Below, one piece after another: positions 1 through 10,229 of a stretch of 64,000 nt of DNA. A program made the translations under genes and the position numbers. The DNA is from Cervus elaphus (lineage: Eukaryota; Chordata; Mammalia; Artiodactyla; Cervidae). The notes beneath the pieces were generated by a model. It saw only the letters and a program-made list of their open reading frames with translations, did not search any database and was not told the origin of the DNA. Location: NCBI RefSeq assembly GCF_910594005.1, contig NC_057817.1:27815001-27879000 (forward strand), read 5' to 3'. Position 1 is the stretch's first letter, and each line of letters opens with the position of its first letter.

Positions 1-1394
1 TGCCCATCTCTCTCCTTTCCCTGAGAGGACCACAGATTTCACAGTTGAGGAAGGTACCCAGGTCTGTGGGGAGGACTCAAGGGTCAGGCTTGGACCTCCC
101 TCAGCCCCCCAACTCTCGCTCCCCATGGTTAGACAGACTCTGCAGCCTCCACCACAGTCACACAGGCCATGTGTGAAGCCAGGTGGCTGGGGGACCACAA
201 AGTGTTGGGGAGCAGTGGGGATCAGAAGGGGAGGGGTGGGCCAGGAACCACAGGGAGTGGGGGGACCCTGCCTTTATTTTTGCCTCTGTCAGTGAGCAGA
301 TGTGTTTGTGCAGCTGTGTGATGGGGTATTTATGTGTGCTCGTGTGGGTGGCTTCTGTGTGTGTGACTAGGAGTTTGTAGACCAATGGGCCTGTGTGTAT
401 TTCTGTGCCTGTGCGCCCACAGGCCCCCGTGGGCCCCGGCTGACTGTGTGTCCGCATGTGACATTGCATGTCTGACTACAAGTGATGCAGAGTCTATCCA
501 ACCCCACTCCTTACACGCAAGTATTCCCTTCAGGTGTGGTATCTTCCTTAAACACGGGAAGCCATGGGCCCTCTGAGGCAGAGAGAGGCATGACTGGCTG
601 GTGACTGTGGGGTGGATGATACAGAGAAGATGTTTTCAACCATCTGGAAAATAGGACAGCTGGAGAGGAGGGAATCCTGTCCAGGTGCCCCAGGTGGGGA
701 AAAGCGGAACAGAAATCAATGAGCCCCAACTTGTCATTCTGTCCTCCCCCCACAATATATGCACTCCCTTGCCTTCTCTTGACCTAACAGGAGTCTCCTA
801 GGCCATGTCCTGGAGTAACCAGGAACACTGCCACTCCTGGAAGCAGCTCCTGAAAAAAAGAGGGAGGTGATAACGGCCCCTCTGAGCATCCCAGAGAAGG
901 GTCAGATACAATTTAGCAACGGAACAAGCATCCCAGACCTTAGTGGAGCCTGAACTTGGTTCTTTTCTATACACATTCATTGAGCCTGTATGGGTCAGGC
1001 ACAGAACCAGGGGTGAGGAAGACAGACATGGTTTCTGCCTTCGCAGGAGGGGAGGGTTTCCCAGGAGTCCCCACAGCCTGGCTGACATCCCAGTGAGTAC
1101 AGTCAACCTGCAATCCTCTCTGGAGGAGCCCGTCTGCCAGGCTGGCAGGCCATGCCCGCTGCGGTGTTGGGAATGGGCTTAGGCTGCAGAGCTGTGTGTG
1201 GGAGAGCGGGTCTGAGAAGGTCATCTGCGAGAAGTGTGTGTTCTCATTCAGGGGCCACCAGAATGGTATCCAAGACTTGCAGGGGAGGCCATGGAATTCC
1301 AAAGACACATCCACTGGCCTCCTCCACGGAACTGCCCCCTCGGCCATTTCCTTACCCATTGCCGCCCAGCGCAGTAACAAAAGCTTCTGTTTAC
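1..1394. other. Unique intergenic DNA, no gene seen
   Basis: No exon-like reading frame with splice sites is visible. A TG-rich, low-complexity stretch lies at about 300-420. The block lies beyond the 3' end of ANKRD33. By known mammalian gene order it would be part of the space towards ACVRL1, which is inference. Confidence 0.5.
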
Positions 1395-1615
1395 CAGGTG
1401 CTGACTGTGAGCCAGGCCATGCTCTATGCCTGGCGTGCCTCCCACTGTTTAGGCGGCACAGCAACCCTGGGAAGTAGCGATTGGATATTATCCCATTGGA
1501 TGTTACAAAGGAGGAGACCGAGGCTGCAGAGGAGCTGGTCACAGAGATAAGAGGCCGGGTCAGGAGTCAAACCCAGGTCTGCGGGTCGCAGCAGGGCGGC
1601 TCTGATGTGGCCTGT
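1395..1615 (-). repeat. MIR SINE (old mammalian tRNA-derived)
   Basis: In antisense it carries the MIR signature: a 'gtgctgactgtgagccaggc' start, a degenerate 'gaggctgcagaggagc' middle and 'agtcaaacccaggtctg' near the end. Divergence is high, as expected for MIR. The stretch 1616-2114 that follows shows nothing recognisable. Confidence 0.6.
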
Positions 1616-2114
1616 GTTCTTTACCGCCAGGGGCCTTGTCCTGGGCTCCTTGGCCTCTGCTGATGGGGACTCAGTTGGGAAGCATCAGGAGCCGGGCTAG
1701 AGTGTGGAGAAGCTGGGATGCTAGTGGAGGGGTTAACTCAGGGCGGCACAGGTAGAGTGGCCCTAGGCTTCTTTCCTCACTGGTGACCTGAAGGGCTGTC
1801 AGGAACTGCTAGAGGATTAGAGAGAAATGGCTTGACCTGGGACTCTGGCTGCCCTGGAGATGGCCAGGGATGGAGAGGTGGGTATTCTCCAACGTGGAAA
1901 GGCTCCCTCTGCTGGAAAATGTTGTATGACCTGTGGCCCAGGTGTGACTGCCTGCCCATGGAACCTCCCAGCCCAGATCTACCCCAGGCCAGCCAGTTGG
2001 GAGGGAGAGCCACAGCGGGTAGTTCTCTGGCCCTGAGGATGCCATGGTCACCCCTGCACACTCGTAAAACTCAAGCCGGTTAGAAGTGGGAAGGAGTCTC
2101 AGAGGGCCGGGGAG

Positions 2115-2275
2115 CCTGGGCTGTGAGTGGCGCAGTGGAAGGGACGTGGGATCCAGAGCCCACAGACTTGAACTCCAAGAACCACTTAGCCAGCTGGTGA
2201 CCTTGGGCAAGTAGCTTAACTGTCACATTGCCTCAATTTTGTCAACTGTAAAAGAAGAAGGTTGCAAGAATTAGG
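2115..2275 (+). repeat. MIR SINE
   Basis: Sense-orientation core: 'ctggtgaccttgggcaagta' followed by a decayed 'cctcaattttgtcaactgt' and 'aaaagaagaaggttg'. This is the classical MIR core and 3' part. Confidence 0.7.
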
Positions 2276-2282
2276 CCAGGCA

Positions 2283-2488
2283 CAGGCTTTCCAGGTCTCA
2301 CTAGTGGTAAAGAACCTGCCAATGCAGGTGCCATAAGAGACTCCTGGGTGAGGAAGATCCCCTGGAAGAGAAAATTTTGCAACTCACTCCACTGTTCTTG
2401 CCTTGAGAATCCCATGGACAGAAGAGCCTGGTGGGCTACAGTTCATGGGGTTGCAAAGAATCAAACACGACTAAAGCAACTTAGTGCA
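2283..2488 (+). repeat. Bov-tA-type SINE (diverged)
   Basis: tRNA-Glu-like head ('ctagtggtaaagaacctgcc'), the 'gaagatcccctgg' middle, and the BovB-derived tail with 'cccatggacagaagagcc' and 'ttcatggggttgcaaag'. More diverged than the other Bov-tA copies in the window. Confidence 0.85.
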
Positions 2489-2824
2489 TGGTACAGACAG
2501 CTGCATTTATTCATCTAATTCTCACAACAGCCCTACATGCTAATGTTACCTCCACTTTACATACGAGAGTCTTGAGGCTTAGAAAGTTCCTATAACCCAC
2601 CAGAGCCCAAAGGCGAGCTAGGCTGAAGCATGTAATCCCCATGCTGCTCCAAGCCTGTCATGTGATTCCTTTCCTGGCTGCAATGCCCAGTGCCAGGGCT
2701 GGCTTCTTGGGCTTTGATTTCAGCAGTGGTTGAGGAGGAAAGAACTCTAGCTCCATTCTGGAGGTTTGGAAGCAACTCAATCAAACTCAGTTCTCCAAGG
2801 CCCTCCCATAGCACTTCAGCTCTT

Positions 2825-3000
2825 GTCAGCACTTTACAGTATACAGATCCTCTTTACCTTTATTAGCTAACAAATCTTTCTAATAATCCTGTTAACAGAT
2901 AAGAAAAAGAGAGGTAAGAGAAACTTAAGTGTCTTATTCAGGATCACACAGGTTGGGAATGGCAAAGTCAGCCTTGAACCCACTCTGGTTCACCACCGTT
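2825..3000 (-). repeat. MIR-family fragment
   Basis: Antisense MIR-like sequence with 'aataatcctgttaacagat', 'ttcaggatcacacaggttgg' and 'ccttgaacccactctgg'. A related short piece is at 2500-2600, with 'ctcacaacagccctacatgc'. Confidence 0.55.
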
Positions 3001-3098
3001 TCTAGGAGAAATCACACACTATCTCACCCTAATAGCTGCTGTCACCTCAGCATTTGTGTGTGTTTTCCTCTGTTCAAAGAACAGATCTGTTTTATTTT

Positions 3099-3212
3099 AA
3101 ATTGAGGTAAACACATGTACACCCATGGCTGATTCATGTCAATGTATGGCAAAAACCACTATAATATTGTAATCAGCCTCCAATTAAAATAAATTTTTAA
3201 AAAATTGAGGTA
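3099..3212 (+). mobile_element. Very short 5'-truncated L1-BT insertion with TSD
   Basis: About 90 bp of L1-BT 3' end ('catggctgattcatgtcaat', 'cagcctccaattaaaat', A-rich tail). It is bounded by an exact 11-bp target-site duplication, AAATTGAGGTA, at 3099-3109 and 3202-3212. It sits inside an older antisense L1. Only the last part of the L1 3' UTR was copied. Confidence 0.85.
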
Positions 3213-3700
3213 TAATTAACAATATTATATAAATTTCAGTTGTATAATATAGTAATTTACAATTTTAAAGGTTATATTCCATTTATAGTTATTATAAAGT
3301 ATTGGCTATATTCCCTGTGCTATACAGTATTTCCTTGTAGTTTTATTTTATACAGGGTAGTTTGTACCTCTTAATTGCCTAACCTTATCTTTCCCCTCCC
3401 ACTTCTCTCTTTCCTTGGGTTACCACTAGTTTATCCTCTGTGAGTCTATTTCGTATTTGTTATGCTCACTGATTTGCTTTATTTTTTTTATTTTTCACAC
3501 AGCATTTGTCTTTCTCTGACTTATTTCACTCAGAATAATACCTTCCAAGTCCATTCATGTTGTTGCAAATGGCAAAATTTTATTCTTTTTTTACAGTGGT
3601 GTTCCATTGTGTGTGTATGTATATATACACAACATATCTTTATTCATTCATCTTTTGATGGACACAGGAACAGATTTATTTTTAAGTCTTTCAAAATTTG
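3213..3700 (-). mobile_element. Old L1 3' UTR, antisense
   Basis: AT-rich sequence with the typical antisense L1 3' motifs 'tattccctgtgctatacag' and 'gacttatttcactcagaat', and a 'ttgttgcaaatggc' segment. No coding capacity. Interrupted at its left by the L1-BT micro-insertion. Confidence 0.75.
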
Positions 3701-4650
3701 GTAATACATGACTAAAAAGTCAAAACATTTTGTGCAGAAGAATTCCAAATAATTTATGTAGATATTCCACCCCCAAGACAATGGAGTATCATTCCCCACT
3801 CCTTAAGTGTGGGCTTCAGATAATGACAGTACAATATAGAAAAGCGGGGCAGAGTAACAGTACAGTGGAGAAACCTGAAACAAACACCACCTCAGCCAGG
3901 TGATCAAGTCGTGTTTATAATAAGATATGTATCCTGGACGTAATGTAAAGCTGCTAAGTCACTTCAGTCGTGTCCGACTCTATGCGACCCCATAGACGGC
4001 AGCCCACCAGCTCCCCCGTCCCTGGGATTCTCCCGGCAAGAACAGTGGAGTGGGTTGCCATTTCCTTCTCCAATATATGAAAGGGAAAAGTGAAAGTGAA
4101 GTCGCTCAGTCGTGTCCGACTCTTCACGACCCCATGGACTGCAGCCCACCATGCTCCTCCGTCCATGGGATTCTCCAGGCAAGAGTTACTGGAGTGGGGT
4201 GCCATTGCCTTAACCTCTGTGGTCTTCTTCCCCAAAACCCACAACCCGGTCTATTCAGAAAAACATCAGACAAATCCCAGTTAAGGGACCACCTACAAAA
4301 TACTGACCAAGCATCCTCAAGACTGTCAAGGTTATCGGAAACAAGGAAAATCTGAGAAACTCAAGTCAAGAGGAATCTTTGGAATTGTGATGGCTAAAGG
4401 GAAGGAATCCTAAACAGACAAAGGATGTTAGGAAAAAACTAAGGAAACCTGAATTAAGAATGGATGTATTAATATTCACCCATTAATTACCAAATATACT
4501 ATACTTGTATCAATAAAAGAAGACAGTGGGTGTGAGGTATATGGAAACTTTCTGCACAATCTTCACAATTTTTCTGTAAATCTAAAACTGCTAGGAAAAA
4601 AAAATAACTTTACTTTTTAAAGAAGCTTGAAGTTTCAAAAAAAAAAAACT
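3690..4650 (+). mobile_element. L1M-type LINE 3' UTR, sense
   Basis: Segments 'gaattccaaataatttatgt', 'ctcagccaggtgatcaag' and, after the SINE insertion, 'ctctgtggtcttcttccc', 'catcagacaaatcccagt' and 'caatttttctgtaaatctaa'. It ends in an A-rich tail near 4590-4650. No ORF. Split by a BOV-A2 dimer at about 3945-4216. Confidence 0.7.
3945..4216 (-). repeat. BOV-A2 SINE (dimer), antisense
   Basis: Two antisense copies of the BOV-A unit in tandem. Each begins with a 'cagtcgtgtccgactct' motif (near 3966 and 4109) and continues through 'gaccccat...ctgcagcccacc' to 'ggattctccaggcaag'. They are joined by a 'gaaagtgaaagtgaagtcgc'-like linker. The dimer interrupts an old L1 3' UTR. Confidence 0.9.
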
Positions 4651-4737
4651 CTGTGAAAAGTCTCCCTTCTACCCTTGATCATCTGCTCAGGTTTCTTCCC
4701 CTCCAAACCACCATGCCTCTTTCCAGGAGGGTTCCAG

Positions 4738-4965
4738 TGAGGCAGCATGGTTTGGTGTTAAGAGTCTGGCGCCCACAACTGGAATAACTGGCCCTCAGTC
4801 TTGATCTCTGTTGGTTTCTAGCTGTGTGACACTGGCAGTTCCTTACCCTGTTCTTGCCTTGTGCCCTCAAAGCTAAAATCCTCATAAAATTATTGGGAGT
4901 GTTAAATGTATTAATGTATATAGTAAGCGTCTTATAAGTGTTTGCTTTTATTATTGCATATAAGT
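4738..4965 (+). repeat. MIR SINE
   Basis: Sense MIR: 'tctagctgtgtgacactggc', a decayed 'ttccttaccctg', then 'gtatatagtaagcgtcttat' matching the MIR 3' end. The region 4966-5344 is AT-rich with nothing else recognised. Confidence 0.65.
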
Positions 4966-5344
4966 AAGCAAATATATTTATGCAACAAATATGTTAATAG
5001 AAAACATCCAAAACTTGCAAATAAGGCACATCAAAAAAAATCTGTCCTTTCAGAGTTATTTTAGATCATTGGCTAATAACCCCACCTATGGGTCAGCCAG
5101 GGGAAGTAACTGCTACATGATTTGCTATTGACTGATTAGTGTGTAGACTCTATAAAGAGGTTAACCTGTAGAAGATTGATGAATAGCAAATTTTTTTGCA
5201 GGTAGGAAAAAAAAAGTTATGGTTTTATTGCCAAGTAGGAATTAATTTCTTTCTATCTAATTTTGCAGTCTTATTCAAGCATTCTTTTTCCCCCTGAATG
5301 TCAATAATAATTTTTCATTTCTTCCTTTTTTCTAAGTTTATTTT

Positions 5345-5465
5345 TTAAAATATTATTTGTTTGGCTGTCCCAGCACATGGAATCTTGTTCCCTGACCAGG
5401 GATCAAACCTGGGCCTCTAACATTGGGAATGCAGACTCTTAACCACTGGACCACAAGCGAAGTCC
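5345..5465 (-). repeat. CHR-type tRNA-derived SINE, antisense
   Basis: Antisense signature 'ttggctgtcccagcacatgg', 'ccctgaccagggatcaaacc', 'cttaaccactggaccac' and 'gcgaagtcc'. This is a cetartiodactyl CHR-family copy. Confidence 0.8.
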
Positions 5466-5499
5466 TCACTTCTTCCTTTGATCCATCCTGCTGGTTTAC

Positions 5500-5826
5500 T
5501 CATTAAATAGTTAAATAAATCTTGGTTCTCACTATGTATCTGTATTAGTCAAGTTTACCTTGGTGCAAATTTTGCTTTGACAAATAGTATCAGGCCATAT
5601 ACACTGTCCTACCCTTTGGTTTTTTTTCACTTAATAGATCTTGAAGGTAGTTTCACACCAGAATATAAAGAGCTTCCTTACTCTTGTTTTGCCACTGTAT
5701 AGAATACATCATATGGTTATGCAGTATTTATACTCAGAATCAATTTAGCCAGCCCCCTTTGATGAACACTTAGGTCGTTTCCACTCTTTTATTGTTGCAA
5801 ACAATGCTGTATGAATAACCCTGTAC
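5500..5826 (-). mobile_element. L1M fragment, antisense
   Basis: Contains 'ttgccactgtatagaatac', 'gatgaacacttaggtcgttt' and 'attgttgcaaacaatgctgt', the common antisense signature of old L1 3' regions. It ends about 105 bp downstream of the ANKRD33 stop codon, so the ANKRD33 3' UTR may run into it. Confidence 0.75.
5788..5793 (-). terminator. Possible polyadenylation signal for ANKRD33
   Basis: AATAAA on the minus strand, about 140 bp past the ANKRD33 stop. It lies inside an L1M fragment, so it could be fortuitous. The true 3' end may lie further on. Confidence 0.3.
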
Positions 5827-5930
5827 ACAGCCTGAGGGCAGAGCCACTTAGAAGCTGGGGGAAGGCTGAAGGGCCTCTAGAGGGCAAAGGAGCCTAAGGG
5901 AGGGCCCTGGTGACCTGCTCCCAGCCCTGC

Positions 5931-8588
5931 CTAGCCGGTCTTCCCCTGGCTCTGTGCCAATCCGGCCTCCTCCTGTCTCCTCCTCTCCATCCTGAGCTCC
6001 TGGTATCTCCAGACAGGAAGGGACAGCCTTCGGTTCCCTGAAGCCCTGGGCTCTGGCTTCCACTGAAAGCCAGCTGAGGGTGCCTTGGACAGGAGGATCT
6101 TGGGGGCTCGGGGCCTGGGGCTGGTACTATCCCTGGGCTGGAGCCACTGGGGGCACATGCTCAGCACACCCTGAGGGCTCTGGTAGGGGGTGAAGACCCG
6201 GGGGCCGGGGACTTCCTGAGGGGGCTGGGGGGCTGGGGGCGGGGGCGGGGCAGTGCCCAGCAGCTCGGGTACAGACTTCCTTCGGGTTCCCAGTGCGGGG
6301 GGGTGGTCAGGACACAGGGTGTGACAGGCGGTGGTGAGGAAAGGACTGGCCAGGCTGGTGGTGATGGTCACAAGGTGGTCCAGGACACCCCCTTCCTGAG
6401 GAGACTGCGCAAAGGGGAGGGTCAAGGTGGCCTGCAGTCGCTCTAGGAGAGACGGGGAGGCCTGAGCCTGGGCCACGAGCCCGGGCAAGGCTGGCCACTC
6501 AGGCTGATAATGCCGGCTGAGCTGCTCCACTTGGGGCCGCCGCAGCAGCTGCCGGATCCTCTGCACTGTGTCGAAGCTGTCTGTCAGAAACGCCCACTCC
6601 AGGGCGGTCTTGCCCCGGACGGGATCCACGGCTGTCAGGTCAGCACCTGGGGAGTGGGGGCACAGGGGTGTCATGGGGTGGGACAGGGAACTTCTGACTT
6701 GCAGAAGGACAGATTCTTTAGCAATAGGACTGAGTGTCTCATCCTGTTGCAGCTGGAAGCTGAGGATCCTCAGTGGCTACAGCCCAGGGTCAGTACCAGC
6801 CCCAGATTCAACTTCTGGTTTAGGACTGATGAAGAAATTGGAGTCCAGCGAGGGGAAAAGACTTCAGAGAGACCTTCGGGGGGGGGGGGGGCCTCCAAAT
6901 CTGGCGTAGAACAGAGACCCCCTGAGCTAAGGCACTCACCAGAGGGATGGTGTGCAGGTTGCCCAGGATGGGTTGGGGGTCCCTGGAGCAGGTGAGGGGA
7001 TCCTGCTGGCTCCCACACCTGGTTCCGCCCTTCATCACCACACCCCCCTAATCCTGGGAAGCAGGGAGAGGCTGTCACTTTGAAACAAAGGAGGGGGTGC
7101 AGACCTTCCTCTCTTCTGACTCCAAACCCAGTCTGATGCAATGGGGAAGGGAAAAGCTGAAAGCTGGGGGTCCCCAGAGTGAACAACAGAGGGGAGACCC
7201 ACCTCATGGAGTAATGAGGGTCTGAGACTCCACAGACAATGTGGACTTCACCCCAGAACAACTCTACCTACATCTCAACCGTCCATCACTGTATTCCTGG
7301 AACCCTGGCTCCTCAGAGTTGGAAATCAGCCCAGAGAAGGCCATCACTCTTGTTACCCTCTGGGTATGCTCAGAGAAGGAAGCCGTTTGCCCTCAATCAC
7401 CCAGTTGGTAGCACAGCCGGGATGAGAACTCAAGAATCTGGTTCCAGACTCCAGCTTTTTTTGGTGTTAGGCTATCCAGCTGGTCCAGTTGTCCTCCCAA
7501 CCTTTCTTTTCCCGGACCATCATTCACAGTGTAAACAGAGCCCTCAATAGCTGGACCCTTTATCAGAAGCCCCAGCACACTCCCCCCGACTCCAGGAGGT
7601 CAGCCTGGATTGATCTTCCTTCTCCATCTCTCTCCTCATTGCAACTATGATAGCAGGCAGTGCTGGTGGGGAGGGATGGGGGAGGGACTTCAGGCCACAG
7701 ATCCTGGTCCAGGCCCCATGCACCTGCCATGAGGAGGGCAGCGACACATTCTGAGCGATCCCGCATGGCGGCCTTCATCAGCGCGGTCAGTCCCCGCTGG
7801 TCCCGGCGCTCCAGGTCAAGGCCTGCATAGTAGTTGATCAGGTGACTCACCAGAGACACGTGGCCTACAAGGCACCAAGGGCAGAGCTTAGCTACTCAAG
7901 AAAGGGATGATAAAGCCCCAAACCCACCTTCCATCCAACAAGGCAGTGTCTGGGGTGGGAGAACGTCATTGCAGACAGTGTGGGGCTATGGTCGGGTCTG
8001 GAGCGGGACTACTGATTAAGGATGGGGTTAGCAGCCTCTCACCTGCTTGGGCAGCCAGCATGAGGGCTGTGTCCCCTTCTTTGTCCTGCTGGTTCACATC
8101 CAGGAAAGGACAGCGGCTGAGCAGGGCCACCACACTTTGGAAACCATGGTAGCAGGCGACCATGAGGCCTGTCTGGAGGAGGGGCAGCTCAGCCTCTGTG
8201 GTTTCCTCCAGGAGCTCCATGGGGGCCCTGGGTCCTCTAAACCCACAACCGTCTCAGAGATGTCCCAGGCCCTGGGAAGACCCACTCTTACCCACTCCCT
8301 CCTGAGGACCCAGGAGATGGGTGCTGACCCTGAAGCTCACAGTGCCCTCGCTGCCCTGCAAAGCCCCCCGGGGTGGCTCACCCTCCCGTTGCCGTCCACC
8401 TGGGTGGCTTCCTCTGGGGAGACCCCATCTTCCAGCATGGCTTGCAGCTGGGCAGGGTCATTGCGGACACAGGCCCAGTACAGGGCCCCCAGTGTGCAGC
8501 TTGGGGTAGAGGCCTCACTGTCCGGGCAGGACAGGGCCTCAGACGCATCCAGCCCTCCCTTCTGCCAGGTCGGCTCCTGGTCTTCCAT
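5931..8588 (-). CDS. ANKRD33: ANKRD33 / PANKY, photoreceptor ankyrin-repeat protein
   Basis: Four coding exons, minus strand: 8588-8382, 8172-8043, 7864-7724 and 6646-5931 (stop TAG 5933-5931), giving 397 residues. All introns are GT-AG; donors read GTGAGC, GTGAGA and GTGCAT, and the phases (0, 1, 1) join without frame loss. The start ATG at 8588 has A at -3 and G at +4, with an in-frame TGA 11 codons upstream. Ankyrin repeats run from about residue 33 to 200: a cryptic first repeat (TLGALYWACVRND), then TGLMVACYHG at 70, TALMLAAQAGH at 104, TALMKAAMRD at 139 and TALEWAF at 173. The long tail is proline-rich (five prolines in a row) and ends in a basic stretch (RMERRR). Established knowledge: ANKRD33/PANKY is photoreceptor-specific and represses CRX-activated transcription. 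Human entries include a longer form, so an extra upstream coding exon in some isoforms is possible. No frameshift or stop interrupts the frame. Confidence 0.95.
6647..7723 (-). other. ANKRD33 intron 3 (last)
   Basis: About 1.1 kb between coding exons 3 and 4. It holds a G homopolymer near 6880-6891 and an antisense MIR fragment at about 7320-7460 ('caatcacccagttggtagc', 'gggatgagaactcaag'). No additional exon is evident. Confidence 0.8.
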
Positions 8589-8633
8589 CTTGCAGCCAAG
8601 AAGGCGAATGGCTCCTTCTCACGCGGTTGACAT
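8589..8633 (-). other. ANKRD33 5' UTR segment with a four-codon upstream ORF
   Basis: A strong acceptor (pyrimidine-rich, ending 'gtgttatag') precedes 8633. The exon then opens with ATG TCA ACC GCG TGA (8633-8619), in frame with, and 11 codons ahead of, the main ATG at 8588. If this acceptor is used, the mRNA has a four-residue upstream ORF (M-S-T-A) ending 30 bases before the main start. That could lower main-ORF translation. Confidence 0.55.
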
Positions 8634-8976
8634 CTATAACACAGGATGAGGGGAACAGTGTTCTCCCTGGACCCCGGGAGGGATCCCAGCAGTTGTGACT
8701 GCCCAACTGGCCCTGGGGAGAGCTTTTTCTTGCTGGAGTCTCCCGTCCCATCTACCTTGGAGAGAGGACAAACCCCTGGCAGAGAGTTGCAAGAGTCTTA
8801 AGAGGACAGGAGTCCTTCACTATTAAGCGAGGATCCCAGTGAGATTCAAGGAAAGGAGCGGTCTTCTCTTTCCCATGGGACCTTACCTGGGGTTCGCAGG
8901 GTCCCTAGCAGGCAGTCACTGCTGGGGCCCAGCCTGGAGCCCAAAGCATTCCCCAGACTCCTGGGGGCACACTCAC

Positions 8977-9070
8977 CGTGTCTCTGGCGTGTGTCGAGGT
9001 GGACTATCCGCCCCAGGAAGCAACGCTGGTAACAGATGGCTCGCCTTAACGGAAAAAGCTGCCTCAAACA
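8977..9070 (-). other. Candidate 5' exon of ANKRD33
   Basis: Minus-strand donor CG|GTGAGT at 8977/8976 follows an open stretch from 9067. A second good donor, AG|GTAAGG, is at 8887/8886. Either could join the acceptor at 8633. The exon start cannot be placed by eye, and it may be wholly noncoding. Confidence 0.45.
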
Positions 9071-9084
9071 CCTCGGAGCTGAGC

Positions 9085-9300
9085 TGGATCAAGCCGGGTT
9101 AGTTGGGGGGAGGCGGTGCGGGGGGTGGGGGCGGGCGGGCAAGGCGGGGCGGCGCTCTCCTCTCCAAGATGACAGAGACCCGCCCCAAAAGCCAGCCCGG
9201 GGTGGGCGGGGCCCAGTCAGGGCAGCTCCGCCCCCGCGGAGGCGGTTCTGAGAGTAAGCACCCCATCTCAGCCGACGCACTCACCTTGCGCCTTCAGGGG
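9085..9300 (-). promoter_or_regulatory. GC-rich ANKRD33 promoter region
   Basis: GC-rich block directly upstream of the candidate 5' exon, with several GC boxes (for example 'gggcgggcgggc' and 'aggcggggcggcg' near 9128-9153, 'cgcccccgcggaggcgg' near 9230). No TATA box is obvious. Composition changes abruptly to AT-rich at about 9500. Confidence 0.5.
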
Positions 9301-9499
9301 AGACTGGCTGTATCAGAAACCGATCCTTCGATGGTGGAAGGGCTACGATGTCCCCAGACGCAGTCTCAAAAGCTGAAGTCCCTTCTTCCTTGGTGGAGCG
9401 GGGTCTTGGTGATGGGGCGGTGGTGGAAGAGGGTGCTATTGATGACATCTCACTAAACAGGGGCTGGAGAGGAGATGGGGGTTCCAGGGGTCACCTGGA

Positions 9500-9800
9500 T
9501 CTATTTTTTGAGGTTCTGGAGAAATTAAAGTATAAAGAATTGCTTAATTAAGGGCACAAAATTATGATATAGAAGGTTTACGGGATTAATTTGTTGTGGT
9601 AAATTAAATATGAAATATTTAAATTGTGTTGATATCTAAATGAATTCATTTGATTATGTAAGTTGTTTACTTATAATTATTTATTAAATTAATAATGAAG
9701 TATGGTTAAACCATTCTTTAAGTTAAATTACTAATAAATATCAAGTTTAATGAATTGTTTTTGGGCCTCAGTGTAGAAAATGGAGCAAGTCATATTCCTC
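9500..9800. other. AT-rich block with many homeodomain-like cores
   Basis: Very AT-rich block with repeated TTAATTA, TAATTA and AATTAA cores and one GGATTA (9583-9588), the reverse of the OTX/CRX core TAATCC. It does not match a repeat family I can name. It sits 0.4-0.7 kb upstream of the ANKRD33 promoter. Confidence 0.35.
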
Positions 9801-9981
9801 TGCTAATATCAGTCCAATTATAAGACTGTATAAGACCTCTCTCTTGTTTTACTTTACTTTATTTGGCTTATCTCTTTCTTCCGTGATCCCCGGAGCACAT
9901 TCTCCTTTCCTTTACCAATTGACACAAATATCCTTGAAGATGTACATTTCATTGAGAAAGGTAGTGTTGATTTGTGTATGT

Positions 9982-10205
9982 TTTAACTAACACCTTGCTT
10001 CCCTTGTGGCTCAGCTGGTAAAAAATCTGCCTGCAATGCAGGAGACCTGGGTTCGATCCCTGGGTTGGGAAGATCCCTTGGAGAAGGGAAAGGCTACCCA
10101 CTCCAATATTCTGGCCTGGAAAATTCCATGGATGGTATAGTCCATGGGGTCGCAAAGAGTTGGACACCACTGAGCGACTTTCACTTTCACTTTAACTAAC
10201 ACCTT
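9982..10205 (+). repeat. Bov-tA SINE with 15-bp target-site duplication
   Basis: Full copy from 'gcttcccttgtggctcagc' to the '(tttcac)n' tail at 9997-10190. It is flanked by exact direct repeats TTTAACTAACACCTT at 9982-9996 and 10191-10205. Low divergence. Confidence 0.95.
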
Positions 10206-10229
10206 AGATTGTGCTAAGCTCATTGTGTT

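Noticed and set aside
8047..8649. A 200-codon plus-strand frame across ANKRD33
   Set aside because: It is antisense to ANKRD33 coding exons, which have matching splice sites and ankyrin repeats. The plus frame is a shadow.
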